Made by a program: the position numbers and the translations under genes. A DNA stretch of 64,000 bases from Cercis canadensis. Taxonomy: Eukaryota; Streptophyta; Magnoliopsida; Fabales; Fabaceae. The notes under the pieces are model-generated. The model was given only the letters and a program-made list of their open reading frames with translations, ran no database searches and had not been told where the DNA came from. Positions 23,416 through 37,173 of the stretch are shown piece by piece. Where the stretch lies: contig QAOA01003946.1 in the NCBI GenBank assembly GCA_003255065.1, positions 901,272 to 965,271 of the forward strand, in the 5' to 3' direction. Position 1 is the first letter of the stretch, and the number at the start of each line of letters is the position of its first letter.

Positions 23416-25979
23416 GTCCGAGGAAATGTAAAAATGTAATCTTTGTCTTTCTCTTCAGGTATCCCTTAAAAACCTTGTTGATTTTCTTTCTATTCTGTAT
23501 AAAAATTTGACCCACAAAAGCAAAACTTCAGGGTGTGTGCATCATCTAACAATTAGAGTGACATTTTACATCGATATAGAGCCTAAAAAGCATCCTTTTT
23601 CTTGCTTGAAGTGTTCACTTGTTTCAGTTCAAATATTGAAAAGTGGATGGATAGTAGTGAATTAAGTCCCACCCAAATTTTTGTGTGTCTTGAACTGTAA
23701 AGCATACACCTTTAATTGCTGCAGTGGATGGAGGAGGGTGTGGTGCTCTGGTTTTTGACATTAATTATCCTATAATATGGTTTCGGTGTTTCTTTTTTTT
23801 TTTTTTTTTTTTTTTTTCTGGCAATTTTCATTGTGTTGCATAGGGTCCTGACTTTATTATCACAATATGGACAAAAAAAAAAAATCTTGAATGCTTCAAA
23901 CTTTTCTACCTTCCTTCAGCATCAAGCAAGTAAAGATGCTGACGGAACTCTCCTCACGCTCATTTTTTCTTAATTTCTCTTTGAAATAAATTCGCAAGTG
24001 GAAGAAACAGACAAAAGCAAAGAGAATCTCAGCCCTCCCTTGCTAATTTTTTTTGTTTCTCCTCTATACCCGATGAAATTTATTCAATTCTTTAATAAAT
24101 TTCACCTCTGAGATTTCAACATAAAACTTTCATCTCATGACTAATTCATTTATATTTTACGTGCGAACTCTCATATCAATTTTCAATATCAATATAATAT
24201 AAAAACGATCATTCAGATGACATTTTATACAAATCATGGAGATAGGACCCATCAACGGCCAACCCTCCTAGACTCCCAATTTCGACTTATTTTAAATGAC
24301 GGTCGCAATTTCAGATGAAACACTTTTTGTGCTCAAAGAGTTTTAGAGATCTTTATACTTTGTCACACTAATGCAAATGGTACAATCTGGATATGAGATT
24401 TTTCTACAGTTTTATTTGTATGATTAAGATAATGTCAAGTAACTGAATCAATATAAAAAATAATTTAGTGTGTAACAATCATTTCTCAAGAAATTATGTA
24501 TAATAATTGATAATTTGATATAGATTCTTTTTTGCATTAGTGGGAATAGCTGTTCCTCATTCCCTTACTATTTCTCTATGAAAGAATCAATTGACAGTGG
24601 TCAACTTTTATTTTCTATTTTTCAAAGGACCAAAATAATTATATTTCAATTTGATTATATATTTGTTAAACTATATAATTACCCAATTATTAATGTGGTT
24701 ATTTAAATAATGACACTTTGGCCCGTTAAATAAATGAAATTAATAAATTCTTTTCATATAAATGAAAGCTGAAGTTGATAGATATATAACATAAGTCTCC
24801 GTTTCCTATTCAATTTAAAAATTTTCAACTTGCATTATATTTATATTGTATTTAAATCATGATTTGCTCATATAGTTAAAAGTCCAGACAGAAGAACGGT
24901 TAAAAGTTGTGAATGAGAATCAATAATCATAATCCACAGTTTTTTTTTCCGTACCATGTTGCTACTGCCACATATTTTAAAGCTGCCATGCATTAGCCGA
25001 AAGGTTATGAAGTTTTTAGTAATGTTCACGTGAAGTACATCATTATAAAGAGCATATTGGTCTTACTTTTCAGATTGTGCGTTATAAGTGAGCCAGAAAC
25101 ACTTCTATATAGCTTTCGTGGCTTTTGAAGGGCCAAAGGTAGAAATTATAGCTTTCCAGAAAGCATTTCTCCATGACTTGCAGGCTAAATAGTTAAGAGA
25201 ACATTAGTATTAACTCCTTGGCAACTGTGGCAGGTCATTTATCAACAGCTAAGTTAGCTGGGAGTTGCATCTCAGGAGAGAAAAACTTAGATGGGAGTTA
25301 TCTCTCAGCAAATTGACACACAAAAAAGAAGTTGGCGAGGCTTATCAGCTATACCAGCCACGTATATTATAATCAGGATGCTTCTGCTTACAACATAAAC
25401 CTTCATTTCTAATTGGGATTTTGGCATCTCTGCATGCAGCAGCTTTCATAGTCAACAGTTTCCTCAAATTTGAGTGTAGTCTATGCACTCTCTCATTTTA
25501 CGTAAATAATCTAGAATAATAATTCAACAGTTTTTAGTAAGTAGAATGCTTCTCTTCTGTCTGATTTTTATTGTTAAGCCATACACACATGTATCACTCG
25601 AGAAGGTGGGCTAAAAGAGAAATGGTGTTTACATGTGGTGTAAAAGTGTAGAAAATCCGAGCCATATAGAAAAGGTTTTCTATGAATCCACTATGTATCT
25701 AATTAAAATTTAGGTGGATTTAATCAAATTCAGATTATGCTCAATAGCTGCAAGTGACTTTTTGTCTATAGGATTTGTGGACAAGCATTCCAGCTGATGA
25801 ATTACAGCAGTTTTAAGAGTTTACTGCTGTTAACCATATCTTGTCTGTGAAGTATCAAAAGATAAACAAGAATAACAGCTTACTACTAAAAAATTTATTG
25901 ATAAATGGCTTTAGCAAAGTATATAACCTGAAGAATGATATCATCTCATTCTTCTCACAATGATATGAAGAAAAATATG
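23416..25979. other. Intergenic spacer with a 25-T run
   Basis: It holds the 3' UTR of the small-protein gene and then AT-rich DNA. A T-run spans 23793-23817. No open frame, RNA gene or element with visible ends was recognised before the GLB3 stop codon. Confidence 0.5.
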
Positions 25980-28099
25980 CTAAAAATTTTTACATGGTTG
26001 CTGGTTTCCCGTTGCATGCTTACATGGCGTTTGTTGGTTTTGATTCTTTAACTCATCTCCAGCCACCAGAAAATATGCAGTGTGCCTATTAAACAAGAGA
26101 AGGAAGTGAACGTCATCATCATTAACCATTAATCAGAATTAATATGGTACTTTAGGGGAGAAAATATACCTAAAAAAGTTCATCATTTTGATCTTTGACT
26201 CATCATCTATATCTGCGCTGCTGTCCAATGCTTGTTGCATGTGATGTAGCCACCTCTCCGCAGCTTGATGTGTGACGGGAAATGGTCTATGTCGAGCAAT
26301 CAGAGCAGGGTGTCCTAACATATATCAAGAAAAGAAAAAGAGACAACATTGAAGTTCTACTCTTTACGGTTGCCTGGTGATCAAAAGAAACCAGCATGAT
26401 TCTCTTTCTTCTATGACCAAGCCACATGACTCTTTCACCAAACCTTCTTGTCTTTTTTCGTTCAACATTCAAATCATAATTTTCATTCCAGCTATCTAAT
26501 TTTACACATAAACTATCATATTAAGCCATATCATTAATAGGGAGAATGGACAGAGGCCATTTGAATGCAACTACAAATAAACATGGTCATAAAAAATAGT
26601 TTATTATTGCATAATCATTTTATCCAGGATCTTAGTTGGCAAATTTGCACTACTCCACGCAGAGGGTAGCTTCATTCTGGATAAGAGAGCCCTGGTCTAT
26701 CTGTAGATTGGGATGTTGCACTATCTATTTTTAGGGGCAAGGTACAGAATTAACATAGGAAGTTGATGGCTGATAAGATTTTTCTCAAGAGAGGCTATAT
26801 AGGTTGGAAACCCACTTAATTAGATTCTTTGTTATTTTGACTTTCCTGGAAACTAGGTCAATCTCATAATCTTATACATCAGCATTTCCGATTCTCAATT
26901 TGCAGGGGTCAATCTGTGACTTTCAGTACTTCTATCAGAGAAGGGGATTTCCTTCCTCTCAACATTATTTGCTTAGAAAATCACAACCATGATTAGGAAT
27001 GGCATAGCATTAGAACTTAGCACCCTATCAGGAAAGGGAGGGAGAGAGCAAGCTCTTAACACACCTCACCTTGGATTGCCTCTCCCAAATAGAAGAGTAC
27101 CTCAACTTAGCTCCAGCAAGAAACTCTACATCATTAGGAATTACCTTAGTTTATTGCCCCTCATCATATTGTAGAGACTATTCAAGCAAATATAGTATGC
27201 AAATCCTGAGCTATTTCCTAATAAACATATTTCAAGGCTGTGGTGGAAGATTTGGTGAAATTATCAGAATCCTACAGAGATTAACATGCACTCAGTAGGC
27301 ACTTACATAATAAAAGACAAAAAACTGATCTTTGTACAAAAACTTCCAAGAAAGCAATGTTGTAGCTAGTAACTACAGTCTAACTACCTCTAGCACCCAC
27401 TGGCTCTCAAGACTGCAATATAATCAAACACCCTTCACCATTTCCTATTGTTCAATGTCATTAAACATTTATAAATCATATCCGTCATTCATTAAGTAAT
27501 TTAAGGTAATCATCTTGATCACCCATCAGAGTAATTTTAACCATGGAAGCTATTTTAGTCTGTTTGGTAACAATCTTTAGATTTTATACAGAATACTCGA
27601 CTCTTAAAGCATAGGGAGCAATCAATTCAACAATATACAAGTAAAGAAGCTCACCCCTTCTCTGAGAATACAGAGGAGGACCTCCCATTCTTTGCACGAA
27701 GAACTCGTATTGGTTTTGAACTGCGTCTTCTTTCTTTGAACTGGCAAATATTGAACGGAACCATTCTTCCTCATCATCATATACCCTGGTTTCAAGTCCA
27801 AAAAAAAACCCCAGAAATCTAATTACTAAAATGATCAGAAACGAAACAAAAATCAATATTTTTACATAGAAAAAAAATCAACTTTTTCATGATAATGCCA
27901 CTGAGAAAGCAGAGTGCTCATTTGAGAAATATAAAAAAAGAGATATTTTGGTATGAGGGTACCTGTTGTAAAAATTGGTGGAGAGGTTAATGAAGGTTTG
28001 GAGGCCAAGCTTCTGAAACAGATTGGTGTCGTCAATGGCGAAAGCATCGCTGGTTAGAACTCCGCTCCATTCTGAGGCCTTCTGTTGCAGACTCTGCAT
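25980..28099 (-). CDS. GLB3: Two-on-two (truncated) haemoglobin GLB3
   Basis: Four exons on the minus strand (28099-27963, 27785-27655, 26314-26170, 26085-25980) join in phase to 172 residues, close to the 175 of Arabidopsis GLB3 (At4g32690). The start is [15 protein letters not shown] and the body has [97 protein letters not shown] and [16 protein letters not shown]. This is the conserved 2/2 globin fold, with the His of RHRPFP at the expected haem-proximal place. Plant 2/2 haemoglobins bind oxygen slowly and may handle nitric oxide; their exact role is unsettled. Intron 2 is 1.34 kb. The Cys/His-bearing tail ([18 protein letters not shown]) is typical of the plant clade. The gene is divergent from AFC3. 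Confidence 0.95.
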
Positions 28100-28187
28100 C
28101 TTTCTCTCTGTGCTCTTTCAGAAACGATGACGCGTTTTGCGCAAACCGATGAGTGATGGCTGTGGAGTGAGTGAGAGCTGTGACCCC

Positions 28188-28197
28188 GATATATAGG
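28188..28197 (-). promoter_or_regulatory. TATA box of GLB3
   Basis: CCTATATATC on the minus strand, about 90 bp upstream of the start codon at 28099, fits transcription starting near 28160. Confidence 0.55.
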
Positions 28198-28199
28198 AG

Positions 28200-29824
28200 C
28201 TCGTGGAGATCGCGTGGATTGCACGGTTGTTCTTGTAGACAATGACGCCGGTGGAACCCAGAAAGTATCTCTACTCAATAGGCAAGTTGGATTCTTTGAT
28301 TCGATGGTGAAATGAAACTGTGGGCGCTTCTTGCAATTTTCTCTCTTTTTTTGGAAAAATTACAAACATCGTGAGGTAACAATGTGGTTAGAAATATAGA
28401 ATTTTCGACAGTAACATATCTGTTGTTATTCTATGCTATTCCTTTTCCTTTTCCTTTCAATTTTTTATTTTTGGCAGTTGGAACTTCAATTGGATACCCC
28501 TAAAAAAAAAAAAACCTTACGTTTGGATAAAGATTTTACAAAATATTAAAATCTTTCAGCACAAGATTTGGGCTAGAATCAAGCTAAACACTGATGGGAA
28601 TTAAGTTTTTATTAAGAAACCGAATCAAATTAAAAATACTGTATATTAATATTAATATAATAATATTTATAAAATGAATTAAACATATGAACTATTCTAT
28701 TAAATTAGCTCGATTATTAAGCAAGCTTAAAACTTGCTTGAATTAGTTAAAAAAAAAAATTCCTCGAATTCAATATAATCGAGTTTTGAATTAATCCTAA
28801 TTTAAAATATTATTGAACTAAATGAAAATCAAGCTTATTTTATTGAATCCGCATATGATCTAAAATTAAAAAGAGTCAATTAAACTTTTATTTTATTTTA
28901 TTGATTATGTTGTTAAACTGCCTCTATAATTATAATTCATATTTTTTCAACACAAAAAAATTACTCTTTTAAATAAAATAAAGTACATAATTTAGTACCT
29001 AATAGCTACTAAAAGTTAATTGTTTGTGATTATTTGTAAATGTTATATAAATTTTATATATTCTTTTTTTTTTAATTTATTGAAAGCTACAATCTATCTT
29101 GTTTCAAAATTTCACCTCACTTACTCTTAATAAAATTTGAATATGATACCTCTCTATAAAGTTTTGAGTTTTAGTATAATTGCTTAGTAAGTAGTTCACT
29201 AACAACCATCAAAGCAATAATATTTTACTACCATCAGTGCCAAATCATAAATATAATAGTATATCATTAATTATTATTCTTAAACATCAATTTAACTGAC
29301 ATACTAAAAAATCAAAACTTTTTGAATACAATTGAAAGTTTTTTTTTTTAAAAAAAACAAACTGAAAAGTGGCTTAAATTTAAGTGATCGAAAATTATTC
29401 TAAAAAATAAAATAAATAATTAATAATGATATTTGGCCACTGGTATTTGCCAATTGCCACAGCAGGCGAACGTCGTCGTTCGGTATGTTTGGTGGGTTAC
29501 GGTACAGATACAGCGCGAAACAGCACAAAATGGCGCAAAGTTACAACCTGCAAGGTATCCTATAAAACGAACCCTAACGCTTTCTTTCTGCACTAGTATC
29601 TCCTGTCTTTATCTGTCTCCTTCGTCCTTGTTCTTCTTCTCTGGGATCATTTGCTGTGCTTTAATCCTTCTTTCTCTGTTTGCTTGCGGGAAGCTTGGAG
29701 ATCAAATCGCAGAGCCTGAAGGTCTAACTTGTTTTCATTGAGTTTTTTGTGAAAAAAAATTTTCGTCGCAGATATTTGTGGAGGAACTCAGATACTCTTT
29801 GGAAGAGAGGGTTTGCTTTTGTTC
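28200..29824. promoter_or_regulatory. Shared upstream region of GLB3 (-) and AFC3 (+)
   Basis: The 1.7 kb between the two start codons is AT-rich in the middle (28500-29420). Near 29450-29800, just upstream of AFC3, it becomes less AT-rich and pyrimidine-rich, likely the AFC3 promoter and leader. No gene or element with clear ends was recognised. Confidence 0.45.
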
Positions 29825-32800
29825 ATGGTAGCTGTTGAAATCAAAAATATGGAAAGAGAACGAACGCGGAAACGGCCTCGTCTTGCGTGGGACGTACCCC
29901 CGGAGCCAGAGGTTGCTGCTTGGTTTGCTTTGCTTTGCTTTGCTTCGATTTCTGAATTAGGGTTAGGGTTTTCAGGAAAAGATGGGAAACTTCAATAAGA
30001 TGAAATCTATCGTTTCCTTTTTCTTTTTCTTGGGTTGGAAAGTACGACGAGAAGAAGAAAAAGGACAAGAATTTGGTTTATCGTAACCTATCTGACATGG
30101 AGTTGGGATGCTTCTTCGTTGCTTCGTTTCTTGTAGGCGCAGAGGTCTCTGGCGGTGGGTGATGAAGGATTGGGAAAAAGGCATGCATCGCCTCCGAAAA
30201 GGGATGACGATCGTGATGGGCATTATGTGTTTAATCTCGGCGAAAATCTCACTCCAAGATGTGAGTTCATCGCAATTTGTTTACTTTATTTGTTTTAAAA
30301 TGTTTGTTTGGATGGATATGAAAAAGGAAACAAATTACATTTCTAGTGTTAAACATTTTTTTTAAAAGAAATTTCGCTGAAGATGAATGAAGAGTTATGC
30401 GTGTATCAAACAAGTCTCCTGCAATTATTATTCCTTTTAATCGTTACATGTATTGTCAAAAATGGTCTTCTACTGAATGTTTGTCAATTTTATTCTTACT
30501 GCCAAAGTTCGTATTTTTTTTTTCCCGATTAAAAAACTGTTGAAGGTCTCTTTTTTATCCACGCATTTTCTCGCTGGCAAATAATTCACACCTTACCTTG
30601 GCATAACCATTCAAAACTTGCATGGCTTGTTTGTACAAGTTTTCCTTAGTTCTTATATTTAGGCATTTGTTCATGTTAAAGGCCTCTCACTCATTTCAAG
30701 ATGATGTAAGCCTTTTTTGGTCATAGGTTTGTCTGCTATACGCCGTGATGCTATGTTCTGTGCTGGTCTTCTGTTCATGCTTTATTGGTGGTCTTTTCTA
30801 CTGTGATTTTAGGATTTTCCCATAACAAGATTTCCTTTTTTCCATTTGCTTTGCAATATTTACCAGATAAAATCCTCAGCAAGATGGGTGAAGGTTAGCG
30901 GTCAAGTGCCTTGTGAATACAAGATTTTAATTTTTGTGACTGTGCTTGTGTCATTCAGCATATTGCTAGTGCTGTAGGCACATTTGGTCGAGTTTTGGAA
31001 TGTTGGGACCGTCAAACCCGAGAATACGTGGCTGTTAAGGTAGTCAGAAGCATAAAAAAATACCGCGATGCAGCGATGATTGAAGTTGATGTGCTTCAAC
31101 ATCTAGCTAAGAATGATGGAGGCAGCTCACGGTAAAGAATATTTGGATGATAATGGTTGTTACCTGCTCGAAGTTGGTTATTTATCTTCTGGGACGACTG
31201 ATTTTTACTCTCATACTTCTTTGCAGCTGTGTGCAGTTCCGGAACTGGTTTGATTATCGGAATCACATATGTATTGTAAGTATGCTAATTATGTATATAT
31301 ACTTTTGTAAACTTTCCGTTGATTTATGATGTCTGTTCTGTTTGTCAGGAAAATATTAAATTGAGGTTTGGAGTTGCATTTTCCTATGGAGGAGTTAGTT
31401 TTTGCATCGTTATGAAAATAGATGGGATAAATTTTCTTTGGTGGTGGTGGTGGTTGTTATTTCATTGAGGTTATCTATTGGTTACTGCATAGCGAACTAT
31501 TGTTGCTCCTGATATGGTTGTGTTGTATGTGCATATTTTAATTTCGTCTTTTCTGCTTCTTTCTTTCCTTTAATGTTAGGTGTTTAATCCTATAAAAATT
31601 GTAAGTGAATAAAGCTGTTAAGTTCAGTTTAGCGGATTGTCTTTATATTCCTCCATGTGGGCTTTATTCATAGATTTGGGAACTAAGCAGAAACCTTCCT
31701 TTGTATGCATTTTAATGGTGTTATCAGGTATTTGAGAAGCTTGGACCAAGCTTATTTGATTTTCTAAAGAGAAATAAATACTGCCCATTCCCTGTGGATC
31801 TTGTTCGGGAATTTGGACGCCAGCTTTTGGAATCTGTAGCATGTCTGTGGATTGTTCTTGGCCTTCAGCTTATGTCTCATATTTATTCTTATTTATCTTG
31901 CTAATTAATTGTCCAGAAATTTTCCTTGGCCTGCTTTCTTTGTCCAGGGATACAGTTTGTATCTTTGTTGTGTTTTGTTGCTTTAACTTGTTTCTTGTGC
32001 TGTATCATATCCAGATATGCATGACTTACACCTAATCCACACTGACCTGAAGCCAGAAAATATACTTCTTGTTTCTCCTGAATATGTAAAGCTCCCTAGC
32101 TGTAAGGTACTTAGCATTTTATGATACAAAAATGATGACATTATGGATTTGGTAGACTCAAATTATAAAATACTTAAGGAAAATACTTGGAATGGTACAG
32201 AGGGTTTCCTCAGATGAAACAGAATTCAGGTGCTTGCCCAAGTCTAGTGCTATTAAGCTGATTGATTTTGGTAGTACTGCATTTGATAATCAGAATCATA
32301 GCTCCACTGTTTCTACAAGGCATTACCGGGCCCCTGAGATTATTCTAGGTAACATGTGGCTTTGGCTGGTGAGAATGTGTTGCTTTTGTATTTTTATTTT
32401 GTCTATTCTCTGTCAAAGTCCAAACATTTTGGTGCTTGGGCCAGTAAATTCTGGATGGTAATAAGGAGAAATATTTTCACATGTTTGAAAATGCTAGTGA
32501 GAGAACCTAGAGGACTACTTGCCATTTGCTTTTAACTTGGCATTATTCTGGATTTCCAATTTGTTATGTTTTCTACGTTGATCATTTTGAGGCCTCTATA
32601 CCGTAAGGATTGTCACTTTAGCTTATAAGCTGAATGTATTTTTGTCTCACCTTATAATACTTACCTTAGGTATTATTTATTTCCTTTTAACTTATTACCC
32701 TTGTATGTCTTGGTTTGCCTTTTTATATATTTTTCTTCTCTGTTATCATTTTGGCTTAGAATCTTGTTTTTAACCTATTTATCTTTTCCGTTATTTTCTC

Positions 32801-33993
32801 CTGTCAACACTTAAAGAGGCAAAGGGTAGAATTGCCTCACACGCTCATGCTTACAGTATGAGGCATTTCAAATCATAAATTCTAGCAACTCATACTTTAT
32901 AAGTGTATTGAAGATTCCATTGATGTATCACTAGGATTCAAAATTATTCATCTCTTTGTATTGGATCCGCTTTGATTAAAAGTGCGATGAAATGGGGTCA
33001 TTAGGGAGACTGCACTAGCAATTGTCTGGGTTATTGACTTGATTGTTCTTCTGTTTTCACTAAATGATTAAAACTATTGGGTTTAGGGTCTACTATGTAC
33101 TTATGCGTGTTGTTATATTCTCACCTATATTTGACATGATAATTGCAGGTTTAGGGTGGACATATCCATGTGATTTATGGAGTGTTGGTTGTATCCTCAT
33201 CGAACTTTGCACGGTTGGTTTTGCTTGCATCCATTAAGATATAATATAATGACATGGCTTGAATCCAAAACTTCTGGTCTCAGTATTTGACGTGTGGAAT
33301 TTTTTTCAGGGTGAAGCACTGTTTCAGACTCATGAAAACTTGGAGCACTTGGCGATGATGGAGAGGGTGTTGGGACCTCTACCGGAGCACATGGTTAGAA
33401 GGGCTAAGTAAGTATTGAATTATAGATTTTACTTATTTTTTTTTTAAAAAAAAAAAATCATTACGAAGTACATATAGATCTATTTCCAAGTTCTGAACAA
33501 ATGACTTTGGGAATAGCCAATGTCTGATTTAATTGGAATTTAGAGCTGAATTGATTTATGTGGGAACATATCCACTTCCTCCTGCTATGGTACATGCAGC
33601 CGAGGTGCAGAAAAATATTTCAGGCGTGGTTCTCGACTAAATTGGCCTGAAGGAGCTATTTCGAGGGAGAGTATTAGAGCAGTAAAGAAGCTTGATTGTC
33701 TGAAGGTTTGTTTTGTCATTTTCTCCAACCCCCACCCATCCAAAAAAAAAAAGAAAAAAAGAAAATCAGGAGTTGTTCTTGTTTCATCCTTCATTTCATG
33801 CCTATAACATTCTTGGTATTTCACCTGGTATGATGAACAATTATGTTTCATGCAGGATCTCGTATCACGACGTGTGGAGCACTCAAGTTTCTCTTTTACT
33901 GACTTTTTACATGGTTTAATGAAGTATGATCCTACTGAACGTCTAACAGCTCGACAAGCCCTTGATCATCCCTTCTTTACGAATCCAACTTAG
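29825..33993 (+). CDS. AFC3: LAMMER (CLK-type) protein kinase AFC3
   Basis: Twelve exons (29825-29911, 30137-30260, 30867-30893, 30978-31131, 31227-31275, 31728-31842, 32015-32106, 32201-32348, 33149-33213, 33310-33407, 33600-33705, 33856-33993) give 400 residues, the same length as Arabidopsis AFC3. The N-terminus is short, with the basic KRPR motif that AFC kinases share. Kinase motifs in order: Gly loop GEGTFGRV, catalytic Lys in [18 protein letters not shown] loop, DFGST, activation end [13 protein letters not shown], and the diagnostic LAMMER box [17 protein letters not shown]. These kinases phosphorylate SR splicing factors in the nucleus; AFC2 activity is temperature-sensitive in Arabidopsis. 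The short N-terminus favours AFC3 over AFC1 and AFC2. Exon 3 is only 27 bp. All splice sites fit GT-AG. Confidence 0.95.
29955..29972 (+). promoter_or_regulatory. Telo-box-like motif in the first AFC3 intron
   Basis: TTAGGGTTAGGGTTTT contains the plant telo-box core AAACCCTA (reverse strand) twice. Such boxes near transcription starts bind TRB/PURalpha-type proteins in plants. Position shortly after exon 1 fits this; function is inferred only. Confidence 0.4.
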
Positions 33994-35078
33994 AAGTTAG
34001 AAGGCAAGGCATATGTTTTTGAATGCTGACCTTTTAGTAGTTGGTCACTAGACAATAGTCCGTTGCACAGCGACCACTTTTGATATCAAATGTATTTATA
34101 AATGAATAGCGGCTTATGAAAAGGTGGTCACCTCGTGATTTGGTGTTAGGTTCGCTTTGGGAATAGTATCTTTTTTGGTTGCTTGTTTCATTATTTCTTC
34201 AGTATTTGCCGTTGATTCAAAGCTCACGTATGTTCTATATTCAAGCCAACTTGCATGATGACAACTTCGATACATAAATCGTTATGGGCATATGATTGAG
34301 ATGAAAGCCCTATTTTTGTGCGCTGTATGTTACTAAAGAGGCTTCTTATTTTTATTGGGTGTATAAGATGTTCTATTTTAGCTCATTGAATAATCACGCG
34401 CTGTGAATGACATCACTCATCTGTAAGACTGTAAATTTATGATACCTCATTTTTTAGATGTGAATAGAAATTATTTATAGCTCCAATCATGAGAAAGCAA
34501 ATTCAAGCGAGTACATCAGAGTTGGTCCTACCAATTCTGGCAGGTGAATCAGCAACCATGGATTCTCCAATGTCCACGAATACTCATGACATCAGAAATT
34601 ATATGATTAGGAGGGACAAATCTTCTTTGGCTATCGAGTGCCGTCAGCCACTTCCAAAACACATTAATAAACCCAACCCCACTGGGCAGACCTGATACCT
34701 TCTCCCGCTGGCAGTGCCAATGGATAAAAAAAAAAAAAAGCATTCAAGAAATTCTCTAGGCTCTAAAAACATTCCCACTGGACAATCTGGCGCTGGTCTC
34801 GAGCTTATTTTACTTCCGATAATCTTTTCTTTCTCTCCTTATAGCCCTGCAATCAGTGCATATATAAATATGTCTGGTTCCAATTTTGGACTCATTATTG
34901 TTTTTGAAAGCAGGACTCTGATTCAATATTTTCAACTTAGGATGAAGTAGTGTATTCTGGCTTTCTGCAATCAGCAATCTTGCTCCTTATGAATGTATAT
35001 GCTAGTAAGAAAGATTGTGCTAGACTTTGATTTGAGAAATGATATCCATGAAGCAACGGTATCAATAATAAGTTGGCA
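33994..35078. other. Convergent spacer between AFC3 and the DYW-PPR gene
   Basis: It holds the 3' UTRs of both genes. No conserved frame was recognised. A short A-run lies at 34726-34739. Confidence 0.5.
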
Positions 35079-37142
35079 TCACCAATAATCTCCGCAGGAG
35101 CACAAACCATTCTCAAATCTGTGAAACCTATTCGCATCTCTCACTACAAATACAATCTTCAAAATCTTAGACAAACCCTTGATGAATGTATGGCAATCAC
35201 CACAAACTCTCAAGTTTTTGAAAATCCGGATCATCCTTTCTCTCTCTTTTAAACCGCCACAAACCAAAGCCATCCCAATTGCCAATTTCTCACTATGAAC
35301 CCTTAAGCTCTCCACCTTGGACTCTTCTTCAACATCATGCAATGCAAAGTTTACGCTATGAACATAACCTATTTCTTCTTTCATTCTTTTCTCCATTTCT
35401 TTCAATACTTGGTGAATTTTCTCTGTAAATGGATGTATGTCATCTCCATTGTAGAAAAAGTGGATTTCCTTGTCTATCTCTACCCAACTACGTCCTGCCT
35501 CTTTCTTTAATCCCTTCCTCTTCACCATATCTCTTATTTTTTCACTGTCTTTCCAATGTCCTGCATCAGCATAGATATTTGACACCATCACATAGTTCAC
35601 TGGATTATTACCATCTAATCTCAGAAGTATCTCTCCTACTTGTCTCCCCATCTCTAGGTCTCCATGCATTCTACAGGCACTAAGTAAAGTCTGCCATATA
35701 CCCACATTTGGCTTCAGCGGCATTTTCTCAATAAGATGCTTTGCTTCCTTTAAGCGGCCAGCTCGTCCAAGGAGATCAACCATGCAAGCATAATGCTCTA
35801 CTTGTGGTTTGCTCTGCTGATTAATACAGAAGCTATAGAAGTATTCTTGACCTTGTTCGATGAGTCCAGAATGGCTGCAAGCTGAGAGCACGGCCAAGTA
35901 AGTGACGCTGTCAGGTTCAATTCCATCCAATTTCATTTCATCAAAAAGATCAACCGCCTTTTGTCCAATACCATGCTTTCCATAGCCAGTGATCATAACT
36001 GTCCAGGAAACCACATTTCGTGCTGGCATCTCTCTGAAAAGTACATCTGCCTCATCAGTTAATCCACATTTCATGTACATATCTAAAACCGAATTAGCCA
36101 CCGATATTTCTAACCCAGATGGGACTTTAATGGTATAAGCATGCATTTGCTTCCCCTGCTCTACAAGGGCAAAATCAGCAAATACACCTATTAGGCTTGA
36201 GAGTACAAACCCATCCACTTGATATCTGCTGCTCTCTCTCAGCTGCTGAAACAAGTCCATGGCTTCTGGTAAATTGTCTTCTTGTGCATAACCAAGAATT
36301 AATGCACTCCAAGATATCACATTCTTCTGTTCAATTTCATCGAACACCCTCCTAGCTTCAACTATGCGCCTGCATTTGACATAAAGATCAACAAGAGCAC
36401 CTGCAACAGTTGATTGAACCAAATATGGAAATCCTTGTCTGATTAAGGAAGCATGAATTTGGGTTCCTTCTCCTACTGCACCAAGACAACTACATGCCTT
36501 TAACGTGCTTGAATATGTATATTCATCAGGAACTTCCCCTATCTCTTGCATTTTCCGAAATAAATTTAAAGCCTCTTCACCATTTTTTTTTAGGGTGTAT
36601 CCAGCAATCATTGCATTCCAACTTATAAGATTTCTTACTGGCATAGTGTCAAACATTCGTGCTGCCTCACTAATCCTTCCACATTTCGAGTACATGTCAA
36701 TTATCGAATTACACACAACAGGCACCCTTTCAAAACCAGATTTAACACAAACACTATGAATCTGCATTCCGTTCTCAGCAATGCCCAAAATCCCTGACGC
36801 TTTTAGATTAGTTGACAGTGTGAACTCATTTGGCTCTACAGCTGAATGACCCATTTTAGAGAATAAGGATAACGGGGTTTTAGCATCACCATTTTGTAAA
36901 TGGCCGCACATCAGAGCTGTCCAGGAGACCACATTTCTCTCAGGCATTTTATCAAACACAGCATACGCGAGGTCCATTTTGCCACATTTCGCGTACATAT
37001 CAATGAGATCATTGTTTAATACTAAATCACGCCCAAATCCTATTTTCTCTATGACCCCATGTACTTGCTTTCCCTGATCAAGCAAATGATTCTTCGAACA
37101 TTTCTTCAAGAACTTTGCAAATAGCTGCAGCTCACTCATCAA
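35079..37142 (-). CDS. PLS-class PPR protein with DYW domain, At3g15130-like
   Basis: This intronless frame of 687 residues starts [20 protein letters not shown]; an in-frame TAG eight codons upstream fixes the start region. Tandem PPR motifs of the P-L-S pattern fill residues 15-480 (repeated [18 protein letters not shown] and [14 protein letters not shown] types). The E/E+ region ([34 protein letters not shown]) precedes a full DYW domain. That domain has the HSEKLAIG zinc/catalytic site, a CGDCH pair and the ending CSCGDYW. DYW domains are the cytidine deaminases of organellar RNA editing. Sequence and length match Arabidopsis At3g15130, whose editing targets I do not know. The N-terminus is short before the first repeat and shows no obvious presequence, though organelle import is expected. 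It is head to head with the MEF21-like gene. Confidence 0.93.
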   Translation of the reverse strand: MMSELQLFAKFLKKCSKNHLLDQGKQVHGVIEKIGFGRDLVLNNDLIDMYAKCGKMDLAYAVFDKMPERNVVSWTALMCGHLQNGDAKTPLSLFSKMGHSAVEPNEFTLSTNLKASGILGIAENGMQIHSVCVKSGFERVPVVCNSIIDMYSKCGRISEAARMFDTMPVRNLISWNAMIAGYTLKKNGEEALNLFRKMQEIGEVPDEYTYSSTLKACSCLGAVGEGTQIHASLIRQGFPYLVQSTVAGALVDLYVKCRRIVEARRVFDEIEQKNVISWSALILGYAQEDNLPEAMDLFQQLRESSRYQVDGFVLSSLIGVFADFALVEQGKQMHAYTIKVPSGLEISVANSVLDMYMKCGLTDEADVLFREMPARNVVSWTVMITGYGKHGIGQKAVDLFDEMKLDGIEPDSVTYLAVLSACSHSGLIEQGQEYFYSFCINQQSKPQVEHYACMVDLLGRAGRLKEAKHLIEKMPLKPNVGIWQTLLSACRMHGDLEMGRQVGEILLRLDGNNPVNYVMVSNIYADAGHWKDSEKIRDMVKRKGLKKEAGRSWVEIDKEIHFFYNGDDIHPFTEKIHQVLKEMEKRMKEEIGYVHSVNFALHDVEEESKVESLRVHSEKLAIGMALVCGGLKERERMIRIFKNLRVCGDCHTFIKGLSKILKIVFVVRDANRFHRFENGLCSCGDYW

Positions 37143-37173
37143 TGGCGAGAGATCACAAATCTATTCACAGCAA
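37143..37173. promoter_or_regulatory. 31-bp gap between divergent PPR start codons
   Basis: The ATG of the minus-strand DYW gene ends at 37142 and the first ATG of the plus-strand gene begins at 37174. The leaders and core promoters of each gene must therefore lie within the other's coding sequence, or a shared bidirectional start with very short leaders is used. No TATA box is seen in the gap. Confidence 0.6.
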